From Planctomycetaceae bacterium (GTDB lineage Bacteria; Planctomycetota; Planctomycetia; Pirellulales; UBA1268): a stretch of DNA of 7,365 bases. How positions within the stretch are numbered: position 1 is the stretch's first letter; each line of letters begins with the position of its first letter. The notes beneath the pieces are model-generated. The model did not search any database, had not been told where the DNA came from, and worked only from the letters and a program-made list of their open reading frames with translations. The DNA is taken from NCBI GenBank assembly GCA_002694955.1, contig NZNR01000089.1:1-7365 (forward strand), read 5' to 3'. Below, piece by piece: positions 1 to 6,206 of this stretch. A program made the translations under genes and the position numbers.

Positions 1-147
1 TGAAAGATAAAGTACATCAAAATAGGTTTTGTGTACCGGTGCAGTCACTTTCCATCGTTTGAATTAACGTTCTGATAGTTTCGGGTCGTGCGCTACTATA
101 TGGCGACGATTTGTCGAAAAGACTCAATATCTTTGGGAAACTAACGC

Positions 148-170
148 ACACCTGAAAAACAGGTGTATTT
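148..170. terminator. Short perfect hairpin downstream of the isomerase gene
   Basis: A 7-bp perfect inverted repeat, ACACCTG (148-154) and CAGGTGT (160-166), encloses five A residues. It lies 14 nt past the TAG stop (180-182) of the minus-strand isomerase gene. Read on the plus strand it is followed by ATTTT, which is weakly terminator-like. Read on the minus strand, the direction of that gene, it has no U tract after the stem. It may be a weak 3'-end stabiliser or a terminator for a gene entering from the left. The rest of positions 1-147 shows nothing I can support. Confidence 0.3.
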
Positions 171-179
171 TCCAGAATG

Positions 180-1001
180 CTACTCAATGTCTTCTTCGAC
201 TTGTTGCATGTATTGAATGCTTTCGCGAGCGAGCCGCTCAGCTCCCGGGCCATAATCAAATACTTCAACGCTCACCCATCCGCTATACGATATTTCATGT
301 AGAGCCTTGAATATCGGTGCGAAATCGATCGCTCCAAACCCTGGTCCCTGAAGATTGATGTCATTTGCGTGGAAATGCTCGAGATGTGCAGCACTCGCGT
401 GAATGATCTCTGGTATTGATTGGTCCTCGGTTGCCATGGCCTTCACATCGAGGTGGAGCCGAATATGTGGCGAGCCAATCGAATCAATTAATTGTCGAGT
501 TTCATCTGCGGTAGTGAGAATATCAGTCTCAATTGGAGCAAGTGGTTCCAGGGTAATGACCGTGTCGGTTTCCTCAAGAACAGGGACCAAAGCACCAAAA
601 ACTTCTTGCAGAAATGAGTGAGCATCTTGTTCAGTAACCTCAGCCACCAGATTTCTTTGTTGAGGTGAACCAAAGACAAGGGTCTTTCCTCCAAGGTCCC
701 TGCATAAACGAGCCAAGTCTGTGAGGTAGGAAATAGTTCGACCACGAGTGTCCGCATCAGGAGAAGTTACGTGAAGCCCAGCAGTCTTCGCAAGAAGCCA
801 GTGCAGGCCGATACATTCAAGCCCAGCTTGCGCTATGGTGCGACGCAGTTCTCCTCTTTGATTCGATGAGAGCTCATTAGGGTTTTCACCTAAAGTAAAC
901 GGCGCAATCTCGAGTCCCGTATATCCAGCGTCAGCGGCAAATTCACATGCACGTTTAAACGGCCAGTTGCCAAACGTCTCATTACAGATTCCATACTGCA
1001 T
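180..1001 (-). CDS. Sugar phosphate isomerase/epimerase-like TIM-barrel protein (AP endonuclease family 2 fold)
   Basis: This 273-aa protein belongs to the xylose-isomerase-like TIM-barrel superfamily, which isomerises or epimerises sugars, polyols and keto-acids using a divalent metal. It should be cytosolic. Seen in the sequence: an N-terminus reading MQYGICNETF, a strand ending in GLEIAPF (about residues 29-35), and four candidate metal ligands in the usual order, namely E152 (TLEPL), D185 (HLDVKA), H211 (FHAND) and E246 (SVEVF). H67 (GLHWL) is a further likely active-site residue. An in-frame TTG at 1040 would add 13 residues and overlap the upstream stop codon. I prefer ATG 1001 because GGAAG sits 7 nt before it and homologous N-termini normally begin there. 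It is the second gene of a unit with the Gfo/Idh/MocA dehydrogenase, 35 nt downstream of that gene's stop. Such pairs typically oxidise and rearrange one carbohydrate. The substrate cannot be read from the sequence. Confidence 0.88.
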   Translation of the reverse strand: MQYGICNETFGNWPFKRACEFAADAGYTGLEIAPFTLGENPNELSSNQRGELRRTIAQAGLECIGLHWLLAKTAGLHVTSPDADTRGRTISYLTDLARLCRDLGGKTLVFGSPQQRNLVAEVTEQDAHSFLQEVFGALVPVLEETDTVITLEPLAPIETDILTTADETRQLIDSIGSPHIRLHLDVKAMATEDQSIPEIIHASAAHLEHFHANDINLQGPGFGAIDFAPIFKALHEISYSGWVSVEVFDYGPGAERLARESIQYMQQVEEDIE

Positions 1002-1008
1002 GTAATAG

Positions 1009-1013
1009 CTTCC
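1009..1013 (-). promoter_or_regulatory. Ribosome binding site deciding the isomerase start
   Basis: On the minus strand GGAAG is followed by a 7-nt spacer and ATG at 1001. It favours this ATG over the TTG at 1040, which overlaps the TGA of the preceding dehydrogenase gene and lies inside the end of that gene. Confidence 0.5.
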
Positions 1014-1036
1014 GGGAGTGGTACAGGCGCAAAGAT

Positions 1037-2116
1037 TCAATCTGTGATTTTAATTACTTTACCGGTTGTTGCTGATTTATAACATGCTTCAATGATTGCA
1101 ACTGCCTTACGACCTTCGTGGCCGTCTAATTTTGGTTTTATACCGGCTGACACAGCATCAAAAAATTCAGAAAAATTTCGAGTATGGCAGGAATAATTTA
1201 TGGCCATCGGATCAGCAGCACCTCCTGAGGTGCCACTCGTGGCACCAAAACGCGAGCGGATAGCGTCGTCATCAGAGTGCGAATCCTGGAACTGCCAGTT
1301 CACGATTTGTTCTTCCTCAATTTCTGCGGTTCCACCACGACCCCCGAAGATAAAGCGGCGTAATTGGCCGGGGAACAGGCTTGTTGTCGCCAACAATTGG
1401 CCGAGCCCCCCATTTTTAAGTTTTAGGACTGCAAGACATGTATCCTCAACTTCAACACATTCTGGCGAGTGTGATTTTAAAGCAGTAAAAGCAGCAACAC
1501 TTTCAATTGGATTGGTGGTAGTTGAGATATCAGGCATGGATGCACCAGCGATCCATTGTAGGGCATCAACACCGTGTATTGACTGATTCATTAAGGCACC
1601 ACCCCCATCCAATGCGAGAGTTCCCTGCCAACGTCCTTTCCCGTAGTAGGCATCATCTCGCCACCACGGAACTGCACTTGATGCGACAGCAAGATCACCA
1701 AATCTGCCAGCTGCTGATGCAGCATGCACAGCTTGTAAAACTGGATTGAATCTTTGGGGAAAGATCGCACCTAAGCTGACTCCTGCTTTTTCAGCCGCTC
1801 TTATCATTCGATCGATTCGTCGAGTCGTGATCTCTAGAGGTTTTTCACAAAGAACGTGAACCCCTTTCCTTATTGCTTTGAGGGCTACTTCAAGGTGGGC
1901 ACCAGAAGGAGTTGCAATCGTAACAACATCAGGCTTTTCTCGACGAATCATACGCACCGGATCTGGATACCATGAACAATCATGTTGTTCGGCGAAACGA
2001 AGTCCTTTTTCTTCAGTGCGACAGCAAGCCGAAACGAGTTCTATGGAAGAGATGTCGGCGAGGGCACGGGCATGTATCTCCGCTATCGCACCAACACCAA
2101 TAATGGCAACACGCAC
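1037..2116 (-). CDS. Gfo/Idh/MocA-family NAD(P)-dependent oxidoreductase
   Basis: This 359-aa protein has the family's usual length and two-domain plan. The N-terminal Rossmann domain carries the dinucleotide-binding GVGAIA motif (residues 7-12). The EKP signature is at 91-93 with catalytic Lys92. The C-terminal domain has the substrate-side motif GGGALMNQSIHGVD (171-184), whose His181 is the expected catalytic histidine. Family members oxidise or reduce hydroxyl groups on sugars, inositols and related compounds. The segment with WWR, YYGKGRW and DGGGALMNQ resembles sugar- or nucleotide-sugar-type members, but the substrate is not identifiable. The start is GTG, preceded on the minus strand by AAAGGAG with a 7-nt spacer, so it is well supported. 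It is the first gene of the unit with the TIM-barrel isomerase, and its upstream region is shared with the divergent fusion gene at 2454. Confidence 0.93.
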   Translation of the reverse strand: MRVAIIGVGAIAEIHARALADISSIELVSACCRTEEKGLRFAEQHDCSWYPDPVRMIRREKPDVVTIATPSGAHLEVALKAIRKGVHVLCEKPLEITTRRIDRMIRAAEKAGVSLGAIFPQRFNPVLQAVHAASAAGRFGDLAVASSAVPWWRDDAYYGKGRWQGTLALDGGGALMNQSIHGVDALQWIAGASMPDISTTTNPIESVAAFTALKSHSPECVEVEDTCLAVLKLKNGGLGQLLATTSLFPGQLRRFIFGGRGGTAEIEEEQIVNWQFQDSHSDDDAIRSRFGATSGTSGGAADPMAINYSCHTRNFSEFFDAVSAGIKPKLDGHEGRKAVAIIEACYKSATTGKVIKITD

Positions 2117-2453
2117 AATAAAACTCCTTTGGTATGAATGATGGCAGGTGATCTTTAAATAAAGATTTGCCTGTTGAGGAAACTATAAGTCTCCGTAAGT
2201 GAAATTTTTGGTTCCCATATTTTTCTGTCAGGAGAGTTATCACATCATAAACATCTCTTCAGGTTTTGATATCAACATGCTAATTATTTTTCAACGAAAA
2301 ATGAGCGAAATGAACGGCTTCTTCATTGTTTTGTTAATTCAATAGTGTCAAATAGTGAGTCCTGTTTGAGAGCTGGCGGAGCATTTAACCTAGGTTGTTG
2401 AACGCAGTCGCATTCAAGCCGGAATGTACAAGTAATAATTTGAATGATTTTCC
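2117..2453. other. Divergent intergenic region between the dehydrogenase and fusion genes
   Basis: This 337-nt spacer encodes no protein I can support. It must hold the promoters of the leftward dehydrogenase unit and of the rightward fusion gene. Seen in it: the dehydrogenase RBS (2124-2130), a perfect palindrome at 2151-2166, a TATAGT -10-like hexamer for leftward transcription (2182-2187, minus) without a good -35, a repeated AATAGTG 10 bp apart (2341 and 2351), and a 10-bp palindrome AACCTAGGTT (2387-2396). Confidence 0.5.
2151..2166. promoter_or_regulatory. Perfect AT-rich palindrome, candidate operator
   Basis: ATCTTTA and TAAAGAT flank a two-base AA centre, giving a perfect 7+7 inverted repeat 35-50 nt before the GTG start of the dehydrogenase gene. 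A TATAGT hexamer lies just upstream in the leftward direction (2182-2187), so the palindrome would fall near or just after the start of transcription, where a repressor could act. As RNA it could also form a six-pair hairpin with loop AUUU. A role as binding site is inferred from symmetry and position only. Confidence 0.3.
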
Positions 2454-3692
2454 ATGAAATCTTCTCTTCGTCGTACTCCCATTGAATCGTTAAGCCGCTC
2501 CGGTGCACAGGTCGTATTGATCGTGTCCGGAGGTGGCACGCAGGTTATTTCCCAATTATTTGCAGGAGGTGGGGCTAGCGATGTCATGCTTGAAGTCCTT
2601 GTACCGTATGCAAAGTCAGCTGTTGCAAAAGTTTTGGGTAGTGAGCCTGAGGCCTACTGTAGCGATCGTACCGCGAGGCAGTTGGCGGTGGCTGGCTGGC
2701 AACGAAGTATCGAGCTTGCAAGTCAGGTTGAAAATAATATTGGAGTTTCCGTAACAGCGAGTTTGCGATCAGGTAAGCCAAAAAAGGGTCAGCACCGTGT
2801 GCATGTAGCAACACACCGGCTAGAGGGAACGGTTACTGCCACATTGAAATTGACAAAAAACGCAAGGAGTAGACTAGAAGAAGAGCATGTTGCAGCATTG
2901 CTATGCCTGGATGTGTTGGTCAGTACTGCTACAAGAAGCGTAACGAACCCTTGGCGAAAGGAATTAGAATCACTGCTTCTTCCAGAGGAAGAAATTGATC
3001 GCGTTGAATATACGGCGCCACTTAGTTGGCAAGAATTGTTTGGCCAAAAAGAAGGTGCAATGCCAATTCAAATTACCGGTGGTGTGCAAACAGGTCAACG
3101 CGCTGAGCAATCAAATAATCGACTCATATTCAGTGGTTCATTTGCGCCTCTCCACCAGGGGCATCTTGCGATGGCTCGCATCGCCGAGGAAATAGCAGAA
3201 CGACCTGTCGAATGGGAGTTGTCTGTAACCAATGTAGACAAGCCAATGTTGGATTACATTGAAGTTTCACGACGAGTAGAGCAATTCAAGGGGGAGACGC
3301 TTTGGCTTTCACGTGCGGCGACTTTTATAGAAAAAATTCATGTTTTTCCGCAGTCAACATTTGTGATGGGAGCGGATACATTCGTGCGACTCATTGACCC
3401 AAAATACTATTCTGGTTCTAAAAAAAAGATGAGTGATGCAATGCGTGCGATTCGTCGTCATTCACGTGGTTTAATTGTTTTCGGGCGGATGCGAGAGCAG
3501 GGGTTCCAAAACCCAAGTACTTGTGATGTGCCTTTAGCACTCAGAGAAATCACATATTTCGTTTCGGAGCGAGAGTTTCGTATGGATATCTCGAGTAGTA
3601 GCATAAGAGCGAGCGAGATAGACGCGCATAGTGATTTATCGTCTACGAGTGAACAATTTTTGCCAGACCGGCACCAAGGCGATCAAGGGTGA
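2454..3692 (+). CDS. CinA/PncC-like domain fused to a nucleotidyltransferase (NMN/NaMN adenylyltransferase-like)
   Basis: This 412-aa protein has two domains. Residues about 18-165 resemble the CinA C-terminal (nicotinamide-nucleotide amidase, PncC) fold: a VSGGGTQVIS turn (24-33), GAS and VPYA segments (40-53), and a conserved stretch around GKPKKGQHR (107-115) and LTKNARSRLEEE (133-144). Residues about 222-395 form a cytidylyltransferase-like Rossmann domain with GSFAPLHQGH (228-237), whose HQGH (234-237) is the HxGH nucleotide-binding motif, then FVMGADT (323-329) and FRMDISSSSIR (385-395), the ISSTxIR-like phosphate-binding signature. PncC deamidates NMN to NaMN, and NadD/NadM-type enzymes adenylylate it, so a role in pyridine-nucleotide salvage is a reasonable inference. 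The exact substrate is unproven. The layout matches a plant family I recall (Arabidopsis At2g01220 type). The ATG follows an in-frame TGA at 2445 and lacks a clear Shine-Dalgarno sequence. The last 50 bp overlap the convergent decarboxylase gene. Confidence 0.85.
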   Translation: MKSSLRRTPIESLSRSGAQVVLIVSGGGTQVISQLFAGGGASDVMLEVLVPYAKSAVAKVLGSEPEAYCSDRTARQLAVAGWQRSIELASQVENNIGVSVTASLRSGKPKKGQHRVHVATHRLEGTVTATLKLTKNARSRLEEEHVAALLCLDVLVSTATRSVTNPWRKELESLLLPEEEIDRVEYTAPLSWQELFGQKEGAMPIQITGGVQTGQRAEQSNNRLIFSGSFAPLHQGHLAMARIAEEIAERPVEWELSVTNVDKPMLDYIEVSRRVEQFKGETLWLSRAATFIEKIHVFPQSTFVMGADTFVRLIDPKYYSGSKKKMSDAMRAIRRHSRGLIVFGRMREQGFQNPSTCDVPLALREITYFVSEREFRMDISSSSIRASEIDAHSDLSSTSEQFLPDRHQGDQG

Positions 3693-5394
3693 GGCTGTGA
3701 TCTTCACGGCCTATGTGCACCCGGATAAGGTTTACTTCAGTTTCATTTGATTGAGCGGCTGTTAAAGCTTTATCAAATTCACCCTCGGTACGAACTTCAT
3801 ATCCTTTGCCACCACCTAGCACTTGGGGAAGCATCTGATATTGCCAGACGTTGATGTCGTTGAACCTGCCTTCGTGAATGAGTCGTTCTGTTCCATAGCC
3901 ACCATTATCGAGAACAATTATTGTTGCTGCCAACCGATGCTTGATAATGGTTGATAATTCCATGCCTGTCATCTGAAAAGCACCATCACCGACGAGGACA
4001 ATAGTCTTTAGATCCGGCCTCGCCATCTTGGCACCAATTGCAGCCGGTACAGCGAAACCCATCGACGTGTAATAGGCAGGTGAAAGGAATTCTGTCTGGC
4101 CTCGAATGACAAGTTCACTCGAAGCAAACAGGGCATCACCAACATCAGCAATCACGATTGTTTTATCGTCGAGCGACTCATCGAGTCTTCTCACGAGACG
4201 GGTTGTTGTGATTAGCCTGTCCTTTTCAAGAATAAATGGTTCCCGTGCCACGGATGGTCCTGGGGGAAGGGTTTGTTTTCGAGCTTTAGGGCATGATTCA
4301 GCCAAACCTTGGATGAAGTCTTCGATGAGTACATTATGGAAATGATGGTGACTTATTCGTAATTCCTCACTGGTTGCCAGAATGCTGTTCGCAAGATTTA
4401 ACTTTGCTGTGAAGATGCCAAGATTTACGTCAGTGAGCATTGTTCCAAGTAGGATGACGCAATCGCTCTGTTCTACGAAAGAAGAAATTTGCTCTCTGCC
4501 CATCGCGCCTTCATAAAGTCCTAGGTAGAGAGGATGTGTCTCGGATATCACACTTTTCGCCAGCATTGAGGCAGTTATTGGAATTCCAGTTGCATTCGCT
4601 AGGGCAAGCGTTTCTCCTTGCAGCCCATACCGATGAAGTTCGACTCCAGCAACAATGACTGGTTGTTTCGCCTTTTCGATCCTTGCCGTGGCTTCTCGAA
4701 TTGCTTCTGCGAGTGCTTCAGGGTCGCTCTCAATAGGAGGAGGTGCAAAATTTCTTGAATGCTCGGGGACAACGTCAACCATATCACGGGGAACTTCAAG
4801 ATAAACCGGACGTTTAAAGCGATGTGCTATGTCTAACGCATAGTCAATATCACGGAATGCTGTCACTGGGTCATTCAACTCGAGGCTAGCTGCACAGAGT
4901 TTGTCAAAGACATCAAGTTGAGTGCTCCAATCACGCACACGATGATGGAGCAAGGGATTATTAACCCTTTCTTTCAAACCAGTTGCTCCGGAAATAACAA
5001 TGACAGGACTCTGCTCGGCATAGGCTCCTGCTATTGAATTTGCGAGGCTTAAGCCCCCAACTCCATACGTCACACAGACTGCGCCCATTCCATGAACACG
5101 AGCATAGGCATCAGCGGCGAAGCCTGCACAATCTTCTCGCGTGCAACTTACAAGTTTGATTTCGCTGTGCTCGAGCATGCTGTAGAAAGCAAGGACATAA
5201 TCTCCCGGCAGGCCAAAAACGTGCTGGATGCCGTAGTCAGCAAGTCGGCTAATCAAATACTGGCCTATGGACAAGCCTTCAGGAGCAGAAACACGATCCA
5301 TGACAGGTCGCCTGCCGGTGCGGAGCTTGCAGAGTGTTGGAGGTAGTGTTTCTGATACCGAGGAAGCGTTCGAATTATTCTTGTGCTCATGCAT
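3643..5394 (-). CDS. Thiamine diphosphate-dependent 2-keto acid decarboxylase (pyruvate/indolepyruvate decarboxylase family)
   Basis: This 583-aa protein has the length and domain order of pyruvate decarboxylases: PYR domain (about 40-215), central domain (about 220-370) and PP domain (about 395-560). The residues that define decarboxylation in Zymomonas PDC are all present: Asp65 in GLPGDY, catalytic Glu87 in TREDCAGFAADAYAR, the His-His pair at 150-151 in NPLLHH, and Glu503 in GYGTER. The ThDP/Mg motif runs from GDG (469-471) to Asn497. The C-terminal LIHEGRFNDINVWQY and IGRED segments also match PDC closely. The usual NNYGYTIE is DNGGYGTE here, so the residue equivalent to Ile472 is Thr, which may change substrate preference. 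Expected reaction: non-oxidative decarboxylation of pyruvate or an aryl-pyruvate to the aldehyde, in the cytosol. The ATG has GAGGA 6 nt upstream. The first ~38 residues are a polar, non-conserved extension. The gene lies 65 nt after the small membrane protein gene, with a hairpin between. Confidence 0.9.
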   Translation of the reverse strand: MHEHKNNSNASSVSETLPPTLCKLRTGRRPVMDRVSAPEGLSIGQYLISRLADYGIQHVFGLPGDYVLAFYSMLEHSEIKLVSCTREDCAGFAADAYARVHGMGAVCVTYGVGGLSLANSIAGAYAEQSPVIVISGATGLKERVNNPLLHHRVRDWSTQLDVFDKLCAASLELNDPVTAFRDIDYALDIAHRFKRPVYLEVPRDMVDVVPEHSRNFAPPPIESDPEALAEAIREATARIEKAKQPVIVAGVELHRYGLQGETLALANATGIPITASMLAKSVISETHPLYLGLYEGAMGREQISSFVEQSDCVILLGTMLTDVNLGIFTAKLNLANSILATSEELRISHHHFHNVLIEDFIQGLAESCPKARKQTLPPGPSVAREPFILEKDRLITTTRLVRRLDESLDDKTIVIADVGDALFASSELVIRGQTEFLSPAYYTSMGFAVPAAIGAKMARPDLKTIVLVGDGAFQMTGMELSTIIKHRLAATIIVLDNGGYGTERLIHEGRFNDINVWQYQMLPQVLGGGKGYEVRTEGEFDKALTAAQSNETEVNLIRVHIGREDHSLTLDRLGAGLAKIVHS

Positions 5395-5430
5395 AGCAAA
5401 TCCTCAAACGAACGTTTTATTATCGCGGAG

Positions 5431-5456
5431 AAAACAGGGGTCTGTTCGACACCTGT
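5431..5456 (-). terminator. Weak terminator-like hairpin between the membrane protein and decarboxylase genes
   Basis: On the minus strand ACAGGTGT (5456-5449) pairs with ACCCCTGT (5441-5434) across a 7-nt loop, with one U-C mismatch, and the stem runs into UUUUC. It begins 3 nt after the stop of the small membrane protein gene and ends about 36 nt before the decarboxylase start. It could terminate or attenuate leftward transcription, but the stem is short and the U tract is brief. Confidence 0.35.
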
Positions 5457-5459
5457 ATT

Positions 5460-5723
5460 CTACTCATCTGCATATGAGGAATTCTTCTGCCGTTTTTTCC
5501 ATATAGAAAGCAGCACAAGCCAAAATCCGAGGAACGCTGCCATACAGCCGAGCACGATCAAAGGTCGCCTAGGATCATGGTTCAAAGAATAAGCACCGAT
5601 GGCTTGTGCTACTCCCCAGACAGTAAGGCCGCCAAAGATCCAACGAATGAGAATCTTTGATCCCGGAGGATTGGAGTGAGGTGTGACGCCTGTATTGGAA
5701 TGATTCTGAGGGTTGTCAGCCAT
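5460..5723 (-). CDS. Small membrane protein with two predicted transmembrane helices, unknown function
   Basis: I do not recognise this 87-aa protein. After a polar, Asn/Pro/His-rich N-terminus (1-22) come two hydrophobic segments, about residues 24-47 (containing IFGGLTVWGVAQAIGAY) and 55-74 (containing VLGCMAAFLGFWLVLL), joined by a short loop with NHDPRRP. A basic KKRQK cluster follows the second helix. By the positive-inside rule the C-terminus is cytoplasmic, so both ends would be inside. The residue pattern is coherent for a real membrane protein, and no other ORF explains the stretch. No clear Shine-Dalgarno sequence precedes the ATG. It lies upstream of the decarboxylase gene on the same strand and downstream of the structured element and terminator at 5862-6051, which could control its expression. 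Confidence 0.6.
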   Translation of the reverse strand: MADNPQNHSNTGVTPHSNPPGSKILIRWIFGGLTVWGVAQAIGAYSLNHDPRRPLIVLGCMAAFLGFWLVLLSIWKKRQKNSSYADE

Positions 5724-5861
5724 TATTAAGAAAATATTGAGTTCTCAACGGTGAAAGTGTTGGGGGCAAAACGCACGTAAAAAACTTCATCTATTCTCTA
5801 TTGTACCGGGCCTGCGAAAAGCGTTTATGGCAAACCGTGTCGCCCAGTGACGGCAACGTAT

Positions 5862-5925
5862 AAAAAAGGCCCCCGGAAAGGCTTAGGTCCCAGGGGGGCG
5901 GAGAACCTGAGCCATTTCCGGGAGC
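5862..5925 (-). terminator. Strong Rho-independent terminator, minus strand
   Basis: On the minus strand the 5' arm (5925-5905) pairs with the 3' arm (5888-5869). This gives about 20 base pairs, including one G-U, interrupted by a single bulged U (5914) and one C-A mismatch (5909/5884). The loop is 16 nt (5904-5889). One C and then six U residues (5867-5862) follow the stem. This is a textbook intrinsic terminator. Because the next minus-strand gene starts about 140 nt further downstream and no gene ends here, it must end either a stand-alone RNA or an attenuated leader transcript. Confidence 0.8.
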
Positions 5926-6051
5926 GATTGGTCGGTTTGGAATGCGTACTTGGAATGCCTCTTGCGCCCATCTGGACGCATTGTTCAGACACGAAATCAT
6001 CATTCCTCGGCAAGTTCAATGTCATTCCATATGGCGGGACGGTAAGTACAC
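5862..6051 (-). ncRNA. Candidate structured RNA ending in an intrinsic terminator, class unknown
   Basis: On the minus strand several helices can be drawn 5' of the terminator. GUGUACUU (6051-6044) pairs with AAGUACGC (5951-5944), 8 bp. It stacks on GGAAUG (6028-6023) with CAUUCC (5957-5952), leaving 15 unpaired nt on one side. Inside these are CAUUG/CAAUG (6021-6017 with 5983-5979), a hairpin at 6009-5990 with loop GAUG, and a perfect 6-bp hairpin GCGUCC/GGGCGC (5979-5964) with loop AGAU. The result resembles a multi-branch aptamer or small RNA domain. GGAAUG and CAUUCC each occur twice, so alternative folds exist. I compared it by eye with 6S RNA, SRP RNA, tmRNA, RNase P RNA and the common riboswitch cores and found no match. 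The 5' end is not defined. Confidence 0.45.
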
Positions 6052-6193
6052 AAGGTTTCTTGGGTCAAGAGTGATTTTGTGAATACACTATTGAGTGAGA
6101 GAGCTTAGAGAGGGAAAACCACAAAACCATCCCGATCCTCAGCTATTCATCTAAAATCGCGCTAATTCGGAAAAAATTGATTCATTAAATAAA

Positions 6194-6198
6194 AAGGA
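6194..6198 (+). promoter_or_regulatory. Ribosome binding site deciding the thioredoxin-fold gene start
   Basis: AAGGA within an A-rich run is followed by an 8-nt spacer and ATG at 6207. The in-frame ATG at 6198 overlaps this element itself and has no Shine-Dalgarno sequence of its own at a usable distance, so the downstream ATG is preferred. Confidence 0.55.
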
Positions 6199-6206
6199 TG
6201 TTTCCT

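Larger units (their letters stand above)
5724..6206. other. Long intergenic region with structured RNA element
   Basis: This 483-nt stretch has no convincing protein gene. Its central part (5862-6051) is dominated by inverted repeats. The left part (5724-5861) is probably the leader of the small membrane protein gene. It contains a TACAAT -10-like hexamer on the minus strand (5800-5805), but no matching -35 was found. The right part (6052-6206) should hold the promoter of the thioredoxin-fold gene and is AT-rich close to its start. A TTGACC hexamer on the minus strand (6061-6066) could be part of a promoter for the RNA element. Confidence 0.5.

Noticed and set aside
17..268. 83-codon minus-strand frame at the left edge
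   Set aside because: It overlaps the 3' end of the isomerase gene in another frame and has no recognisable domain.
2323..2508. 61-codon minus-strand frame in the divergent spacer
   Set aside because: It overlaps the start of the fusion gene in antisense, has no RBS and no conserved features.
148..5456. Similarity between the hairpins at 148-166 and 5434-5456, which share ACACCTG/CAGGTGT
   Set aside because: Only the short stem core is shared, the loops and flanks differ, and two copies are not enough to call a dispersed repeat.
5800..5805. TACAAT on the minus strand as a -10 box for the small membrane protein gene
   Set aside because: The hexamer is good but no -35-like sequence sits at the proper distance, so it remains a note only.
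5862..6051. 6S RNA, SRP RNA, tmRNA or a known riboswitch as identity of the structured RNA
   Set aside because: 6S RNA should have pairing 5' and 3' ends around a central bubble, but here the 3' end is self-paired as a terminator. The SRP GGAA-loop core, the tmRNA TTCGA arm, and the TPP, cobalamin, glycine and c-di-GMP cores were not found by eye.
6061..6066. TTGACC on the minus strand as a -35 box for the structured RNA
   Set aside because: No good -10 hexamer lies 16-18 nt downstream, so I did not annotate a promoter.
5847..6074. 75-codon plus-strand frame, and overlapping 66-70-codon minus-strand frames at 5791-6025
   Set aside because: They cross the terminator stem and the repeated complementary segments, have no RBS, and give proteins without recognisable pattern. 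The open frames are better explained by the structured RNA region.
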